Positions 1 through 18,157 of a stretch of 64,000 bases of DNA are shown piece by piece. The first letter of the stretch is position 1, and every line of letters starts with the position of its first letter. The translations under genes and the position numbers were made by a program. The notes below the pieces were generated by a model, which saw nothing but the letters and a program-made list of their open reading frames with translations, was not told where the DNA came from and did not search any database. Source of the stretch: Denticeps clupeoides (lineage: Eukaryota; Chordata; Actinopteri; Clupeiformes; Denticipitidae). The DNA is taken from assembly GCF_900700375.1 (NCBI RefSeq), contig NW_021629779.1:1-64000 (forward strand). Direction: 5' to 3'.

Positions 1-175
1 TCACAACTGCAATAATACTCTACTGCTGTTAATAAATGAGAAAGTGCTCATCTTTTAACCTCTATTGTGCCATCGGATTTTTACGAAAATTCGAGATTGC
101 AGTTTAAGAGGGCGTGGCTTTAACATGGGACACATCTGACTGGTGAGCATGGACTGTCTATCACACAGTCACGTT

Positions 176-299
176 CTATCGTTTTACTAGTCCCATATTT
201 GATGGAATATTTGTAATATTGTCATATTGTTTGAATATCCTAATATTCCCATATTTCAGGGTTTTCTGTGGGTTTAAGGACTTTTAAAGCCCTTTAAAA
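176..299 (-). repeat. ~125-bp dispersed repeat, AT-rich
   Basis: The same AT-rich unit, rich in ATATT motifs and ending in a TTTAAAGCCC/GGGCTTTAAA palindrome, occurs at 35441-35564 and at 38061-38186. The third copy lies outside the inverted duplication, so this is a dispersed element. I see no coding capacity. It could be the end of a non-autonomous DNA transposon, but no family is recognised. Confidence 0.55.
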
Positions 300-321
300 G
301 GGAACGTGACTGGCCTCAGGA

Positions 322-506
322 GGTGGTAGTATCCTGGGGGGTAACACACTCGCCTATGACCCAGAAGACCCAGGTTCAAATCCCACTTACTACCATCGTG
401 TCCCTGAGCAGGACACTTAACCCTGAGTGTCTCCGGGGGGGGACTGTCCCTGTAACTACTGACTGTAAGTCGCTCTGGATAAGGGCGTCTGGTAAATGCT
501 GTGCGC
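322..506 (+). mobile_element. tRNA-derived SINE, family A (V-SINE-like tail)
   Basis: The head resembles a tRNA, with a B-box-like GGTTCAAATCCC. The middle contains the GTCTCC...GGACTGTCCC block, and the element ends with the fish-typical CTCTGGATAAGGGCGTCTGG tail. The same family recurs at 10133, 14108, 15027, 25640 and 35240. I call it V-SINE-like because of the shared tail; the exact family name is uncertain. Confidence 0.8.
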
Positions 507-2579
507 ATGTGCGCTGCACGGCGCTCTGAACCCCATTGTTTTCTACGGCTTGCGTGGTGCAAGTGTTGTTGTCCGCGCCGAATCCAAAACACTCGTCCAA
601 TCGGTTTCATGCACCCATGCAGCACCACACTACCAGGGTGACCCCAACTGCACAGGGGCAGTGGTCTAAATGCCACGCCTTGTCAGGACCATCTACTGTT
701 CCATCACTCGACACCGACGCTCCGATCTCTCACTCCCTCACTGTCTCCAGCCGACCCAGCATGTCTGCACATGCATCTTCTCGCACCAAACCCGACATTA
801 ATCGATGGAGCAAAGTCTGGGGATGCAAAGTTAATCAAAGTAGTTCAATAAAACGTCCTGTTTCTCATGCATGAGCCACGTGGTCCTCAAGCGCAGATTC
901 AGAACATGGGAAATGTCTGGAGGTCCAAGGACTTTCACCGCATGTTCATATATAATAAATGAAGTAGTGAAGATGAAAAACATGGCTGCTCCATCTTCAG
1001 TCGGCTTCTGCTGAAAGGTCACCGCGGGTCACGTATACTGTATTAAGTCCTGTCCGATGCATTTGGCATGTTCTGGGGCTTGAAGGACAGGTCATGAAGC
1101 AATTTGGCTTCCTTTTTCTGTGGAAAATGCCACATCAAATTCTGAATAGTCTTGAGGGTTGAGAGTTCATGCTCTTTGCAGGCATCTCCCCACCATCAAC
1201 CGTGCATGAAGGTCCAGGCCAATCAGCTGCCCAGGAACTGGAAACAAAACCTGATGTTTCTGAAAACCCCTGGTCCAGACCCCGCCTCTTCTATACAGCT
1301 GCATTCAAAGCTCAAACTCCATTGGACAATGAGGACGAGCAGCAGCTGATAAAATGTTCTCATCTCTCCACAAAGCTTTGATGACCACAGCAGGCCGGTG
1401 TGACTCTGGCGTGAGACTCTGAGCTCCAACCAAGCACCCTTTCTCCTCGCTCCACTGACCGCTCGTACCTGCTGGCTGGAGGGACTGCGCAAGCGGAATG
1501 GAGAAAAACAAAGGGTGCTGAGATGGAGAACTTAACAATCACACTTTCTCAAGACACGAGAAGAACACACTCGTCCGTCTCCGTCCCTCAGACTGCAGAT
1601 CTCTTCTGCTTCTGCAGGGAGGTGAAGCTTCATTTCCTGTTAGATCAGGGAGCGCACGCTCCTTCACATACACGCCCCTGAGCAGGACATAGACGTCAGG
1701 AGGACCAGCGATTCAGCCAATCCTGAAGATCCAGATCCAGCGGCGCCGATTATTACGTCACCATCAGTCCAGAAAACAACCAAAAACAGCCACGCCCTTC
1801 ACGTACATCCAACGTCCATCATTAAAGGAGGACATCTGCCTGAGGTCATGAAGAGGGAACTTCAGGGAACCTCAGGAAGCACGAGACCAGAAAATCAGAA
1901 ACACATGCTTCCAGGCACGATGGTCATACACACACACGTCCTTCATCTATTCCTCCCCCTGCAATTCTGCAGCTTCTGGAGCAGAACACACGGGTGTTCA
2001 AGTGACGGAACATTAGATGGTCCTGATTTAAACATGGCGAACAAGGCGTGGCATTTATATACCAGCCGAGCGTCCAACTGGACCAACAAACCCCATACAC
2101 ACACACACACACACTCATAAAATGGACCATCAAACACTACACACACACCCCCACAGTGGCAAGAAGGCATCTCTGGGAAAACATCCATAAAGCATCTGCA
2201 GCTCGTTTTCTCATCATGTTTTATGGTCGAATCCGATACGGTTCAACACCCTCTGGGCTGAAATGACATAAAAATATGAATTATGAACAGGGTGGAGCGG
2301 CGGCCGCCTGGAAGGTTCTTCTGGGACCCCGCCCACTTCCCACAGGGGTCAACCGAGGGGTCACGACCTTTAGGAAATGAAATTAAACTTTCCAAATACA
2401 TTGAAATACGTGCCAGAAACTGGTCTGGTTCTTTTAATGGTTTATTTATTAAACGTCGCGGAAATCACAGTGATCGACACGCGTTTTATTCAAACCGGGA
2501 AATAAATAAAGTTTCCCGCCGTCACGTTATGTTCAGAGCGGAAACCCGCACAACGTCCAATAAGACGTGCTTTACGTCC
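507..2579. other. 3' flank of kmt5b, no gene recognised
   Basis: Only short, unconvincing open frames occur here. A CA microsatellite lies at about 2094-2116. The region has a mirrored copy at about 33100-35230. It may be intron of the gene whose 5' end is suspected at 2580-2780 (minus strand), but nothing in it looks like a coding exon. Confidence 0.5.
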
Positions 2580-2780
2580 CGCCAGAGGCGCGTTTTATAA
2601 TTGTGTTTATTATGCGGAATAAGACGCCGCTTACCTGACGGCGCACTTCCCGCTCGCGGTTTGCGGTTGTGACGCTGACGCCGCGCCGCCGCCGCGCCGC
2701 CGCTCCCGGTTTACCGTAAAGTCCGAGTAGAAGCGCCGCCTTTACCGTAATGTTCCGGTAAAAGGTTCCTGCTGTGAGAA
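2580..2780 (-). promoter_or_regulatory. CpG-dense promoter / non-coding first exon candidate (left copy)
   Basis: This is a sharp CpG-rich island in AT-rich surroundings. Read on the minus strand, it ends in a good donor (CCGTCAG|GTAAGC). The mirrored copy at 32900-33065 lies on the plus strand upstream of tp53i11, so both may be copies of a tp53i11 first exon. That assignment is inference from position. The left copy has an extra run of GCC triplets. Confidence 0.3.
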
Positions 2781-2854
2781 CCTCGGTAAAGTTGGCACTG
2801 AGTTCTGTATTCGACTTCGCTGGGTTTTCACATTACTGTGGAGCTCTGTGGCCT

Positions 2855-2945
2855 GACAATCAGTAGTGACAGGGACAGTCCCCCTGGAGACACTCACATG
2901 GTACTACGTGGGGTTTGAACCTGAGACTTCTGGTAAGTAGGTGTC
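2855..2945 (-). mobile_element. Truncated family A SINE
   Basis: Reverse-strand fragment with the GGGACAGTCCCCCTGGAGAC block and a degraded tRNA-like head. Its mirrored copy is near 32740-32830. Confidence 0.55.
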
Positions 2946-3181
2946 TTCACAGAAATAAAATATCAGATACCACATGATCAGAATATGGATAACTGACATA
3001 AATGTTTCTCCTTTTCTCGATTAATTGTTACTCTTCAAAGTTAAAGTAAAACGTAAAATTTAAAGTTAAACGTAAAATTGTTTTAAAAAATCATGGTGAG
3101 TCAACACTTCCAGAGTATGATCTTTTCAACTGTAACGTCAACTTGATGCTCACATTACTCATGGCGATGCATTTGTTCTGG

Positions 3182-3432
3182 GCCAGTAGTGGTTAAGGAA
3201 GCGGACTCGTAATCAGAAGGTTGCGGGTTCGAATCCTGAGCCGCCAAGGTGCCACTGAGGTCCCCTTGATGAAGGTCCCGTCCCCACACACTGCTCCCCG
3301 GGCGCCTGTCATGGTGCCCACTGCTCACCAAGGGTGACGGTTAAATACAGAGGACACGTTTCATCGTGTCACCCCTGGTGAAAGTGGGCACCATGACAGG
3401 CGCCCGGGGAGCAGTGTGTGGGGACGGGACTT
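3182..3432 (+). mobile_element. tRNA-derived SINE, family B, with inverted tail piece
   Basis: The tRNA-like head (GTAATCAGAAGG then GGGTTCGAATCC) is followed by the family's body (CACACACTGCTCCCCGGGCG, then TTAAATACAGAGGACACG). From about 3376 a reverse-complement piece of the same body follows, making a hairpin-prone pair of roughly 50-bp arms. The family recurs throughout the window. Its mirrored copy is at 32275-32515. Confidence 0.8.
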
Positions 3433-5694
3433 TGCTCGGTGTATCGACGTATCAATATTGCCGATACCAAACGAAATCAGTGGCAAATGGTGTGTACCCC
3501 TGTAACCCTATCTAATCCAATGACACTCATTGGCGCTTTTTTCCATTTTCGGTGGCCAAACATGATTAAGTTGATTTTAGGTTTTCAATTCAGTCACTTC
3601 CCATCAATGTGAAAGAATCTGGCATATTCAGCATCCTCGATAATCAACTGAAATTTTCTTGACTAAGTTTACAAAATAAACATATATTAATTTCTGTTTT
3701 TTTACAGCCCATTTTTCCTAAGTAATAATTACAGTGAAGGTCTGACCTCTGACCTCTATTTCCCCCCCTTAACAGTGTTATTACACAAACACAGGCAGAG
3801 GAAATAATACAAATGTTTGGGAGATTTTCGCTCCACGCATCCCTCCATCACTGGTGGCCCGGGGCTTTTTACTGCCATCCGGAAGCGGAATCATCTGAAA
3901 CCGGTAAGTGGAAGTGTTCGATGAGAAGTATCTCAAATCGGGTTTAGCCCTTTCTGGTAATAACCAGTATAAGCAGATGATGTTTTATGAGCCATAATTT
4001 AAGATGCATCATCCATGACTTGATGAGTGTTCATGGTTTTGTGGGTGCTCTCCATTGAAACCAAGTCAGATCCTGTTTAACTGGAACTGCTGCTTTATCT
4101 TCTCCTGATGGGACCACAGAAGGGCTGCAGCTCGGAAAACGACGGTGATCCACACAGCAGGGGCTGAGATGGGCGCTGAAATGTGTAAATATAACGGCTG
4201 GCCTCCTCGTGGGTGGTTGTGGGCTACAGAAGATCTCCTGCAGACATGTTGGAATTAAAATAAGACAACAAATTCGGGCCGGTGATCATTTAAAAGAAAT
4301 TCACAGAAGGCTCAAGAATAAAAAGCAGGATCTCAGTCCCAAAGTGAAGGGAAACGCTCTTAAGGTGGCCTGCTGGGGTGATAAGACGTAGCCATGGAAA
4401 CCGAAACTCCCAGCATCCCACAGTGGGACTGGTGGTAGGAGGGGTCTGCCAGGAGTCAGTGGGAGACACGCACATAAAACCAACGAAAACTAATACGTCC
4501 AGATTCCAGCACAGGGGTGGAGGAACAAGCACCACCCACATGAATAAACCCCGCCTCCACTAAACAACTAACCACACCTACACACCCCGCTGGGACTTCA
4601 CTGCTTCGTTATCAGCATCTGATCCAACTCGTCCATTTTTTCACTGATTGAAATCGTATTTGTGTCTCCGCGCTGCCTTCAGGAGTTCCTTCAAACAGAG
4701 ACAGTGGGACGTTATTTAAAATGAGTGTAAAATTGTACGTGTGTGTGTGTGTGTGACACTTCTGCGATATTTCCACAGCAAGATCTTCTTTTCATTCATC
4801 ACGATGGAGATTAAAGCTGCACACGCAATGTTTTCACAAACAACTTTTATCTTAGTTTCAAGTTTAGGAAATTATTAAATAAGTACATCATGTTCTTTGA
4901 TTTGCATTAAAGTAAAATATAAGCACCGCCCCTTTTTACATCTATTTTATTTTACTTCAGTGCCACACAACTGGAGTGAAATATTCCCAACGTCTCGGTC
5001 CAGACAGCCTACTGTACACGTGGGAAATCATGAATTGTGCAATGGGGAGAGCACACACTCACACACACACTCACACACCTCCTGCTGCTGGTGATGTGGA
5101 CAGTACAAAGGGGAATAAGTGTGAACTCATTTCCACTCGTCTCGTTGTCTCTGACACCCGAACCCCACCCAGCGCCGCCTGGGAGGAGGAGGAGGAAGAA
5201 GAGGAGGAGGAGGAGAAGTGGATTGGCTATAAGGCACCGAGCGTGAAGGGAACCAGAGAGCTGCACGTCTACAGAGAACAAGTCGCATCTCGGCTCTGTG
5301 GCGTATTCCACATTACAACATAAATGTCATTATGGGGGGACAGTACTTTCATGGATCATGTCTCACAGTACAGAAATGTCCAGGGAGAATCTGCACTTCT
5401 GTTGGTGTGTAATTACTTCTGACACCCAGAAGATGAGGTTTATTCATGTTTTTTGTAAAGAAAGTATAAACAGGGGGAGACCAGTAAATGCATGATCGAC
5501 CAGCTCACACCATCACGCTACTTCCTCATGTCAATACGAGACACGCCCAGATCGTGTCTCTACAACTCCTAATACCCAGTAAAAAACCCCTCATCCACTC
5601 ATAAAGCAGTTTGTGTAAGTAAACATCTCACTACAAATTCGCATATAATTTCACTCATGACTAATATTTACTGATAAAGATGATAGTATGTGGT
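3433..5694. other. Intergenic, no gene recognised
   Basis: This stretch holds short TG/CA runs (about 4735 and 5055) and a GGA-rich patch at 5185-5217 that gives a glutamate run in translation. A possible donor after an Ets-like CCGGAAG lies at about 3880-3900 on the plus strand. I see no conserved coding frame. Confidence 0.45.
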
Positions 5695-8432
5695 GGATGT
5701 TGGGTGTGGTAGAAGACAACAGAGGCTGGGTGGGGTCGACGTTGGGCGCGGTGGAGGACGAGAGAGGGTGGGTTTGGCCGATGTTGGGCGTGGTGGAGGA
5801 CGAGAGAGGGTGGGCGTGGCCGATGTTGGGTGTGGTGGAGGACGAGAGAGGGTGGGCGTGGCCAATGTTGGGTGTGGTGGAGGACGAGAGAGGGTGGGCA
5901 TGGCCGATGTTGGGCGCGGTGGAGGACGAGAGAGGGTGGGTGTGGCCGATGTTGGGCGCTGTGGAGGCGAGAGAGGGTGGGTGTGGCCGATGTTGGGCGC
6001 GGTGGAGGACAAGAGAGGGTGGGCGTGGCCGATGTTGGGCGCGGTGGAGGACAAGAGAGGGTGGGCGTGGCCGATGTTGGGCGCGGTGGAGGACGAGAGA
6101 GTGTGGGCGTGGCCGATGTTGGGCGCGGTGGAGGACGAGAGAGTGTGGGTGTGGCCGATGTTGGGCGCGGTGGAGGACGAGAGAGTGTGGGTGTGGCCGA
6201 TGTTGGGCGCGGTGGAGGACGAGAGAGGGTGGGCGTGGCCGATGTTGGGCGCGGTGGAGGACGAGAGAGGGTGGGCGTGGCCGATGTTGGGCGCGGTGGA
6301 GGACGAGAGAGGGTGGGCGTGGCCGATGTTGGGCGCGGTGGAGGATGAGAGAGGGTGGGTGTGGCCGATGTTGGGCGCGGTGGAGGACGAGAGAGGGTGG
6401 GCGTGGCCGATGTTGGGCGCGGTGGAGGACGAGAGAGGGTGGGTGGCCGATGTTGGGCGCGGTGGAGGCGAGAGAGGTGGGTGTGGCCGATGTTGGGCGC
6501 GGTGGAGGACGAGAGAGGGTGGGCGTGGCCGATGTTGGGCGCGGTGGAGGACGAGAGAGTGTGGGCGTGGCCGATGTTGGGCGCGGTGGAGGACGAGAGA
6601 GGGTGGGCGTGGCCGATGTTGGGCGCGGTGGAGGACGAGAGAGGGTGGGCGTGGCCGATGTTGGGCGGTGGAGGACGAGAGAGGGTGGGCGTGGCCGATG
6701 TTGGGCGCGGTGGAGGACGAGAGAGGGTGGGTGTGGCCGATGTTTGGGGCGCGTGGAGACAAGAGGGTGGGCATGGCCGATGTTGGGCGCGGTGGAGGAC
6801 AAGAGAGGGTGGGCGTGGCCGATGTTGGGTGTGGTGGAGGACGACAGAGGGTGGGCGTGGCCGATGTTGGGCGTGGTGGAGGACGAGAGAGTGTGGGTGT
6901 GGCCGATGTTGGAGGACGCGCGGTGGACGACGAGAGTGTGGGTGTGGCCGATGTTGGGCGCGGTGGAGGACGAGAGTGTGGGTGTGGCCGATGTTGGGCG
7001 CGGTGGAGGACGAGAGAGGGTGGGTTTGGCCGATGTTGGGCGCGGTGGAGGACGAGAGAGGGTGGGTGTGTCCGATGTTGGGTGCGGTGGAGGATGAGAG
7101 AGGGTGGGCGTGGCCGATGTTGGGCGCGGTGGAGGACGAGAGAGGGTGGGCGTGGCCGATGTTGGGCGCGGTGGAGGACGAGAGAGGGTGGGTGTGTCCG
7201 ATGTTGGTGTGGTGGAAGACGAGAGAGGGTGGGCGTGGCCGATGTTGGGCGCGGTGGAGGACGAGAGAGGGTGGGCGTGGCCGATGTTGGGTGTGGTGGA
7301 AGAAGAGAGAGGGTGGGCGTGGCCGATGTTGGGCGCGGTGGAGGACGAGAGAGGGTGGGTTTGGCCAATGTTGGGCGCGGTGGAGGACGAGAGAGGGTGG
7401 GCGTGGCCGATGTTGGGCGCGGTGGAAGATGAGAGAGGGTGGGCATGGCCGATGTTGGGCACGGTGGAGGACGAGAGAGGGTGGGCGTGGCCGATGTTGG
7501 GCGCGGTGGAGGACGAGAGAGTGTGGGTGTGGCCGATGTTGGGCGCGGTGGAGGACGAGAGAGGGTGGGCGTGGCCGATGTTGGGCGCGGTGGAGGACGA
7601 GAGAGGGTGGGCGTGGCCGATGTTGGGCGCGGTGGAGGACGAGAGAGGGTGGGCGTGGCCGATGTTGGGCGCGGTGGAGGACGAGAGAGGGTGGGTGTGG
7701 CCGATGTTGGGCGCGGTGGAGGACAAGAGAGGGTGGGCATGGCCGATGTTGGGCGCGGTGGAGGACAAGAGAGGGTGGGCGTGGCCGATGTTGGGTGTGG
7801 TGGAGGACGACAGAGGGTGGGCGTGGCCGATGTTGGGCGCGGTGGAGGACGAGAGAGTGTGGGTGTGGCCGATGTTGGAGGACGCGCGGTGGACGACGAG
7901 AGTGTGGGTGTGGCCGATGTTGGGCGCGGTGGAGGACGAGAGAGGGTGGGTTTGGCCGATGTTGGGCGCGGTGGAGGACGAGAGAGGGTGGGTGTGTCCG
8001 ATGTTGGGTGCGGTGGAGGACGAGAGAGGGTGGGCGTGGCCGATGTTGGCGCAGTGGAGGACGAGAGAGGGTGGGCGTGGCCGATGTTGGGCGCGGTGGA
8101 GGACGAGAGAGGGTGGGTGTGTCCGATGTTGGGTGTGGTGGAAGACGAGAGAGGGTGGGCGTGGCCGATGTTGGGCGCGGTGGAGGACGAGAGAGGGTGG
8201 GCGTGGCCGATGTTGGGTGTGGTGGAAGAAGAGAGAGGGTGGGCGTGGCCGATGTTGGGCGCGGTGGAGGACGAGAGAGGGTGGGTTTGGCCAATGTTGG
8301 GCGCGGTGGAGGACGAGAGAGGGTGGGCGTGGCCGATGTTGGGCGCGGTGGAAGATGAGAGAGGGTGGGCATGGCCGATGTTGGGCACGGTGGAGGACGA
8401 GAGAGGGTGGGCGTGGCCGATGTTGGGTGTGA
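5695..8432. repeat. 42-bp minisatellite, about 65 copies (left arm)
   Basis: The unit is 42 bp, built on GGTGGAGGACGAGAGAGG followed by TGGGCGTGGCCGATGTTGGG. It is repeated for about 2.7 kb with point variants (GCG/GTG, CGA/CAA) and a few deletions. Because 42 is a multiple of three and the unit lacks stops, several frames stay open on both strands for hundreds of codons; these are not genes. The mirrored array at 28535-30025 has only about 35 copies. Confidence 0.95.
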
Positions 8433-8434
8433 TC

Positions 8435-8731
8435 AATGTTTGGTGTATGAGTGAGGTGGAGTTTGAGGTAAGACCAGCTGCTCCCAGTCAGTTGTGAGGT
8501 GTCCACTGATACAGGAGGACATTAAATAATTTTTCAGTCTTCAAGTTTTCGTGGTTTGATTAGAACGTCACACTAAGAGATGAAAATTATTTCCACTCTA
8601 CAGTCTGATCGTTACAAAAGTTAAGTGCATTTTTGTTAAATGACAAATGACATTTGACATTAATGACATTTTCTTGGAGAATCAAATTTTTACATCAACC
8701 CCCAGAGCGCTGATGAAGACGTGGACCAGGT
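8435..8731 (-). other. 3' UTR / downstream flank of left kmt5b
   Basis: AT-rich unique sequence between the kmt5b stop codon and the minisatellite, nearly identical to 28238-28530 in the other arm. It is probably 3' UTR. Confidence 0.5.
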
Positions 8732-14887
<6,156 letters not shown>

Positions 14888-15026
14888 GTTCTTGGCTTCG
14901 CCCGACCACTTTATACCCACAAGCCCCCCAGCCCAAGTGCATCTAGCCCCGGCGGTGAGGGAACTTTCCAGAAGGAGCAGGCTGGGATCCCGGCGTGGTC
15001 TCCTGAAAGCCAACCAGAAGAGAACA

Positions 15027-15196
15027 TTTACGGCATTTACCAGACGCCCTTATCCAGACTTACAGTCAGTAGTTACAGGGACAGTCCCCCCCTGGAGACA
15101 CTCAGGGTTAAGTGTCCTAATCAGGGACACGATGGTAGTAAGTGGGGTTTGAACCTGGGTCTTCTGGTGTGTTACCCACCAGGCTACTACCTCCCT
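15027..15196 (-). mobile_element. Family A SINE upstream of kmt5b exon 1
   Basis: A minus-strand family A element carrying the AGACGCCCTTATCCAGA tail complement, the GGACAGTCCCCCCCTGGAGA block and a tRNA-like head ending near 15196. It lies about 110 bp beyond the KWSGEAK codons. Confidence 0.85.
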
Positions 15197-15199
15197 GCT

Positions 15200-18157
15200 A
15201 TTTAGCGGCTACTTGCTGTTCTGGCGACGGTGTTCGTATCAGGCGGATTTAAACACAGCGGCCGGTCGAAGTTGGTGTGAACGGACGGGTATTGGCGGCC
15301 CGAACCGGCCACTGGCGTCCGCCGGACTGTTTGGTTCGCCTCAGGTTGCCTGGACGTTCGAGTCGCTGTGGTTTATTATAGTGCGAAAAGTCACCATAAA
15401 CAGCACAGAGAGGCGGTATAAATAATAAAAAAAATTATCTATTTTATTCTGTAAGAGACCAGTAAAATGATAAAAGAAACACTACTTGTACAAAAAACTG
15501 GCCTTCGGTACGAACTAGAGGGGTGTCGCGGCAAAAGCTGCCCGCCATGAAAAAGGACCAAAATGTCAGGAACACGGCAGCCAAACACCGCGTCGCCGTG
15601 ACCCTGTAGCCGCGTGTCTTTCCCGGCGCCGCGGTCGTGTTTAATCCGCCCGGTTTCACCGCGTTTACAGAGTTGGAGGCGCCGGGTGGCATTCTGTCAC
15701 GAAGGCAACATTTCGGCACGACACCCTTTCTGGATTCTCGTTACTCTACCAAACAATTTACAACATTCTGTTTTAGGGTATTCACAAACGACATCTTATT
15801 TCTGTTCGTTTGTTAGTTAGTTAAGTAATTCGATTTATTACAATTCAGCGGATGATTAAAGTCCACCAACATATTTCATCCGTGGAGAAAACCGGCAGCC
15901 GGCTAAGAAAGCTCCTCTCCGTAACTCACCGCGTCCTTTCCCCTTGCAAGGTGTAACTGCTCGTCCCGAACACCCACGAGTGACAAGAACACGCGAAGTA
16001 TTAACATCGGTGAAAAAGAGAGAAAACAAGAGAAAAGAAGCAGAAATCCTGAAAATTCACATTAGGATTCAAGATGGCGGCGCGCCTGGTCGTGGAGCGG
16101 AGGCCGTGGCGCAGCTTGGTACAAAGTAGACCCTCCAAAACACTGATGTACTTTCTCTTCTGGATGTTCTACAGTAGAAACGAGGCACAACTTTGCACAA
16201 CGGACACCGTTTCTAAAGGGTACGTTTTAAAATTACTTCTGTAAGTAAAACTTTTTGACAGTCACATCTGACTTGTGCTCGGATGTGCACAAAAGTAGTG
16301 CCGCCCGTCCCTTTAAATGAATTTAAATTCGAAACAGACGAACAGTGATTTTGGAATTCACGCTGTAATTCACGCCGTAGCTGCTACTGGACTGTGTCTT
16401 TATGAGCAGAATTTAGTGCGTTTGGTTAGTTTGTGTTTTAGGTGAAAGTGAAGTGATTGTCCTTGTCTGGACGAGATCTTCATCAGTGGTCAGTCTGTGT
16501 GAAGGCCGCTTTCTTCCCATCCTGGATTTATTAATAAGGTACGGATAACATGGCATTTTGTGTTTAAGTTCTCATTACTTGCCATAAACTGAAAAGTAGT
16601 TTAGATCTTGGTGTCCAACTTGTAGTTCCAGCTTAAATGTGGCTTATTGTCAGCGTCCCTCCAGAACCAGGTTCTACGTGTCCCCTACTGAAATAAAGTG
16701 CACATGTGGACACCGATGGAGTTGTTCGTGTTCTGGATCATCATAAAACAGCATACTTCAACAGAAGACGCCATCAGAAGACCCTCTCGTCCATCACTAA
16801 ACGTGGGCTTGACCGTACTGTTGTGTTGTGGAGGATTATGTGGGAGACTTTTAATGATTTGAACCTCCAGGAAACCAGTTAGATCTACAGGAAAGACGGG
16901 GACGTGCAGGTAAATATCAACAACCATGCAAACAGGAAGCACTTCCACGGTGACCACACCCCCACCCGCATACACTCGTATTTGTCATTTTTGGAGGATT
17001 GTATGAGGAAAGTGGTTGTATGTATGCGTCCTTAGACTTTTACTTCGAAATTAAATGTTTCAATTAATTTCGGACAAGTTTATTTGTCCCTGAGGGACAA
17101 TTTAAAAGGCACAGTGGAGCAGCACACAAATAACAGTTGTGCCGAGGTGCCACTGAGCTTCATCTCAACACACTCCGGGCGCCTTTCATGTGCCGGTTCG
17201 AGTCCCGATCTGACGTTTCATTCTGCATCCACAGAACTTTGTCAATCTGAGGGACGCCAGATTGGAAAGACAGATTTGGGAACCAAGGTGACCTTCCTCC
17301 TCTGGGTCCTCGGAGCCGGCGTTTGGAGGGGGAGCCCCTCAATGACCTTACGTGCTGGCCTGCATGCCTGCTGGTCACAGATAAGGATCTCACAGTCGGT
17401 CCAGTGATCTCAGATCACGCGCTGACAGCGCTCTGGAGCCGGCGTGCTGGTGGAACCAGCAGATGATGGAGGCCGATATGACACCATCTATGAAGGAGTA
17501 GTGAAAAGGTCCAGAATTTTGTGACCAGTGCATACCGTTTTAATTTACTGAGAAGCAAAGAAAACATGAATTCATCCTACACAGTGAACACTATGAAGTT
17601 TGAATTTCCATTTGAGAACTGCGTACAGTGTGTGGTTGTGTGCATAAGATGTTAGTTGTTCTATATTACACTCTGGCGGCGTTTATAAATGGTTTATAAA
17701 TGATACATGCTGGGATAAATGGTTTGTCTGTTGCTCCATTTTCTTCTTTTTTGCATTTTGAACCTTCACTTACGGTCTGGTTATGGCCCACCAGTGTAAT
17801 GTTAACATTGTTGTATAGCGACACCTTCTGGCCAAGCCAATAAATGCATTTTCATTTTTAAATACAAATTACAGGAAGAATTAAATTAAAAGCGTGTTCC
17901 CTTGGCTGTGGAAGAAAATAACACCAGTGATGAATTCTTGGCTTTTTGCTAACGTGTGTCATCTCTTATGGCCTGAAATGTTAAAAAGGCAAGTACATAT
18001 TTGCATATTTGATGGATTAATTTGCATATTTCTCAGTAGGCACCAGTCACTTGTCATAAACAGTCTGTGCTTGTCCCCTGATTGACATCACAGACGTCTT
18101 TCTCCCGATAACTGCTGTGGGAGATGTGGAATATGTGTAGAGCGTGAGGTGGAATCT
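15200..18157. other. Unique spacer between kmt5b and the MHC pair; no gene recognised
   Basis: The kmt5b promoter should lie at the left end, where CpG content is high near 15200-15340. A YY1-like AAGATGGCGGC motif at about 16070-16082 is typical of TATA-less promoters, but I cannot attach a coding exon to it. A degraded family B SINE piece may lie at 17135-17215. The rest is ordinary AT-rich sequence. Confidence 0.4.

Noticed and set aside
3182-3240. tRNA gene
   Set aside because: It is only a tRNA-like SINE head with mismatched stems and no closed acceptor stem; the one real tRNA is at 21248-21319.
5651-8506. Very long open frames (up to about 950 codons) on both strands
   Set aside because: They follow the 42-bp tandem unit, which is free of stops and a multiple of three. 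Several overlapping frames are open at once, and there is no non-repetitive conserved domain.
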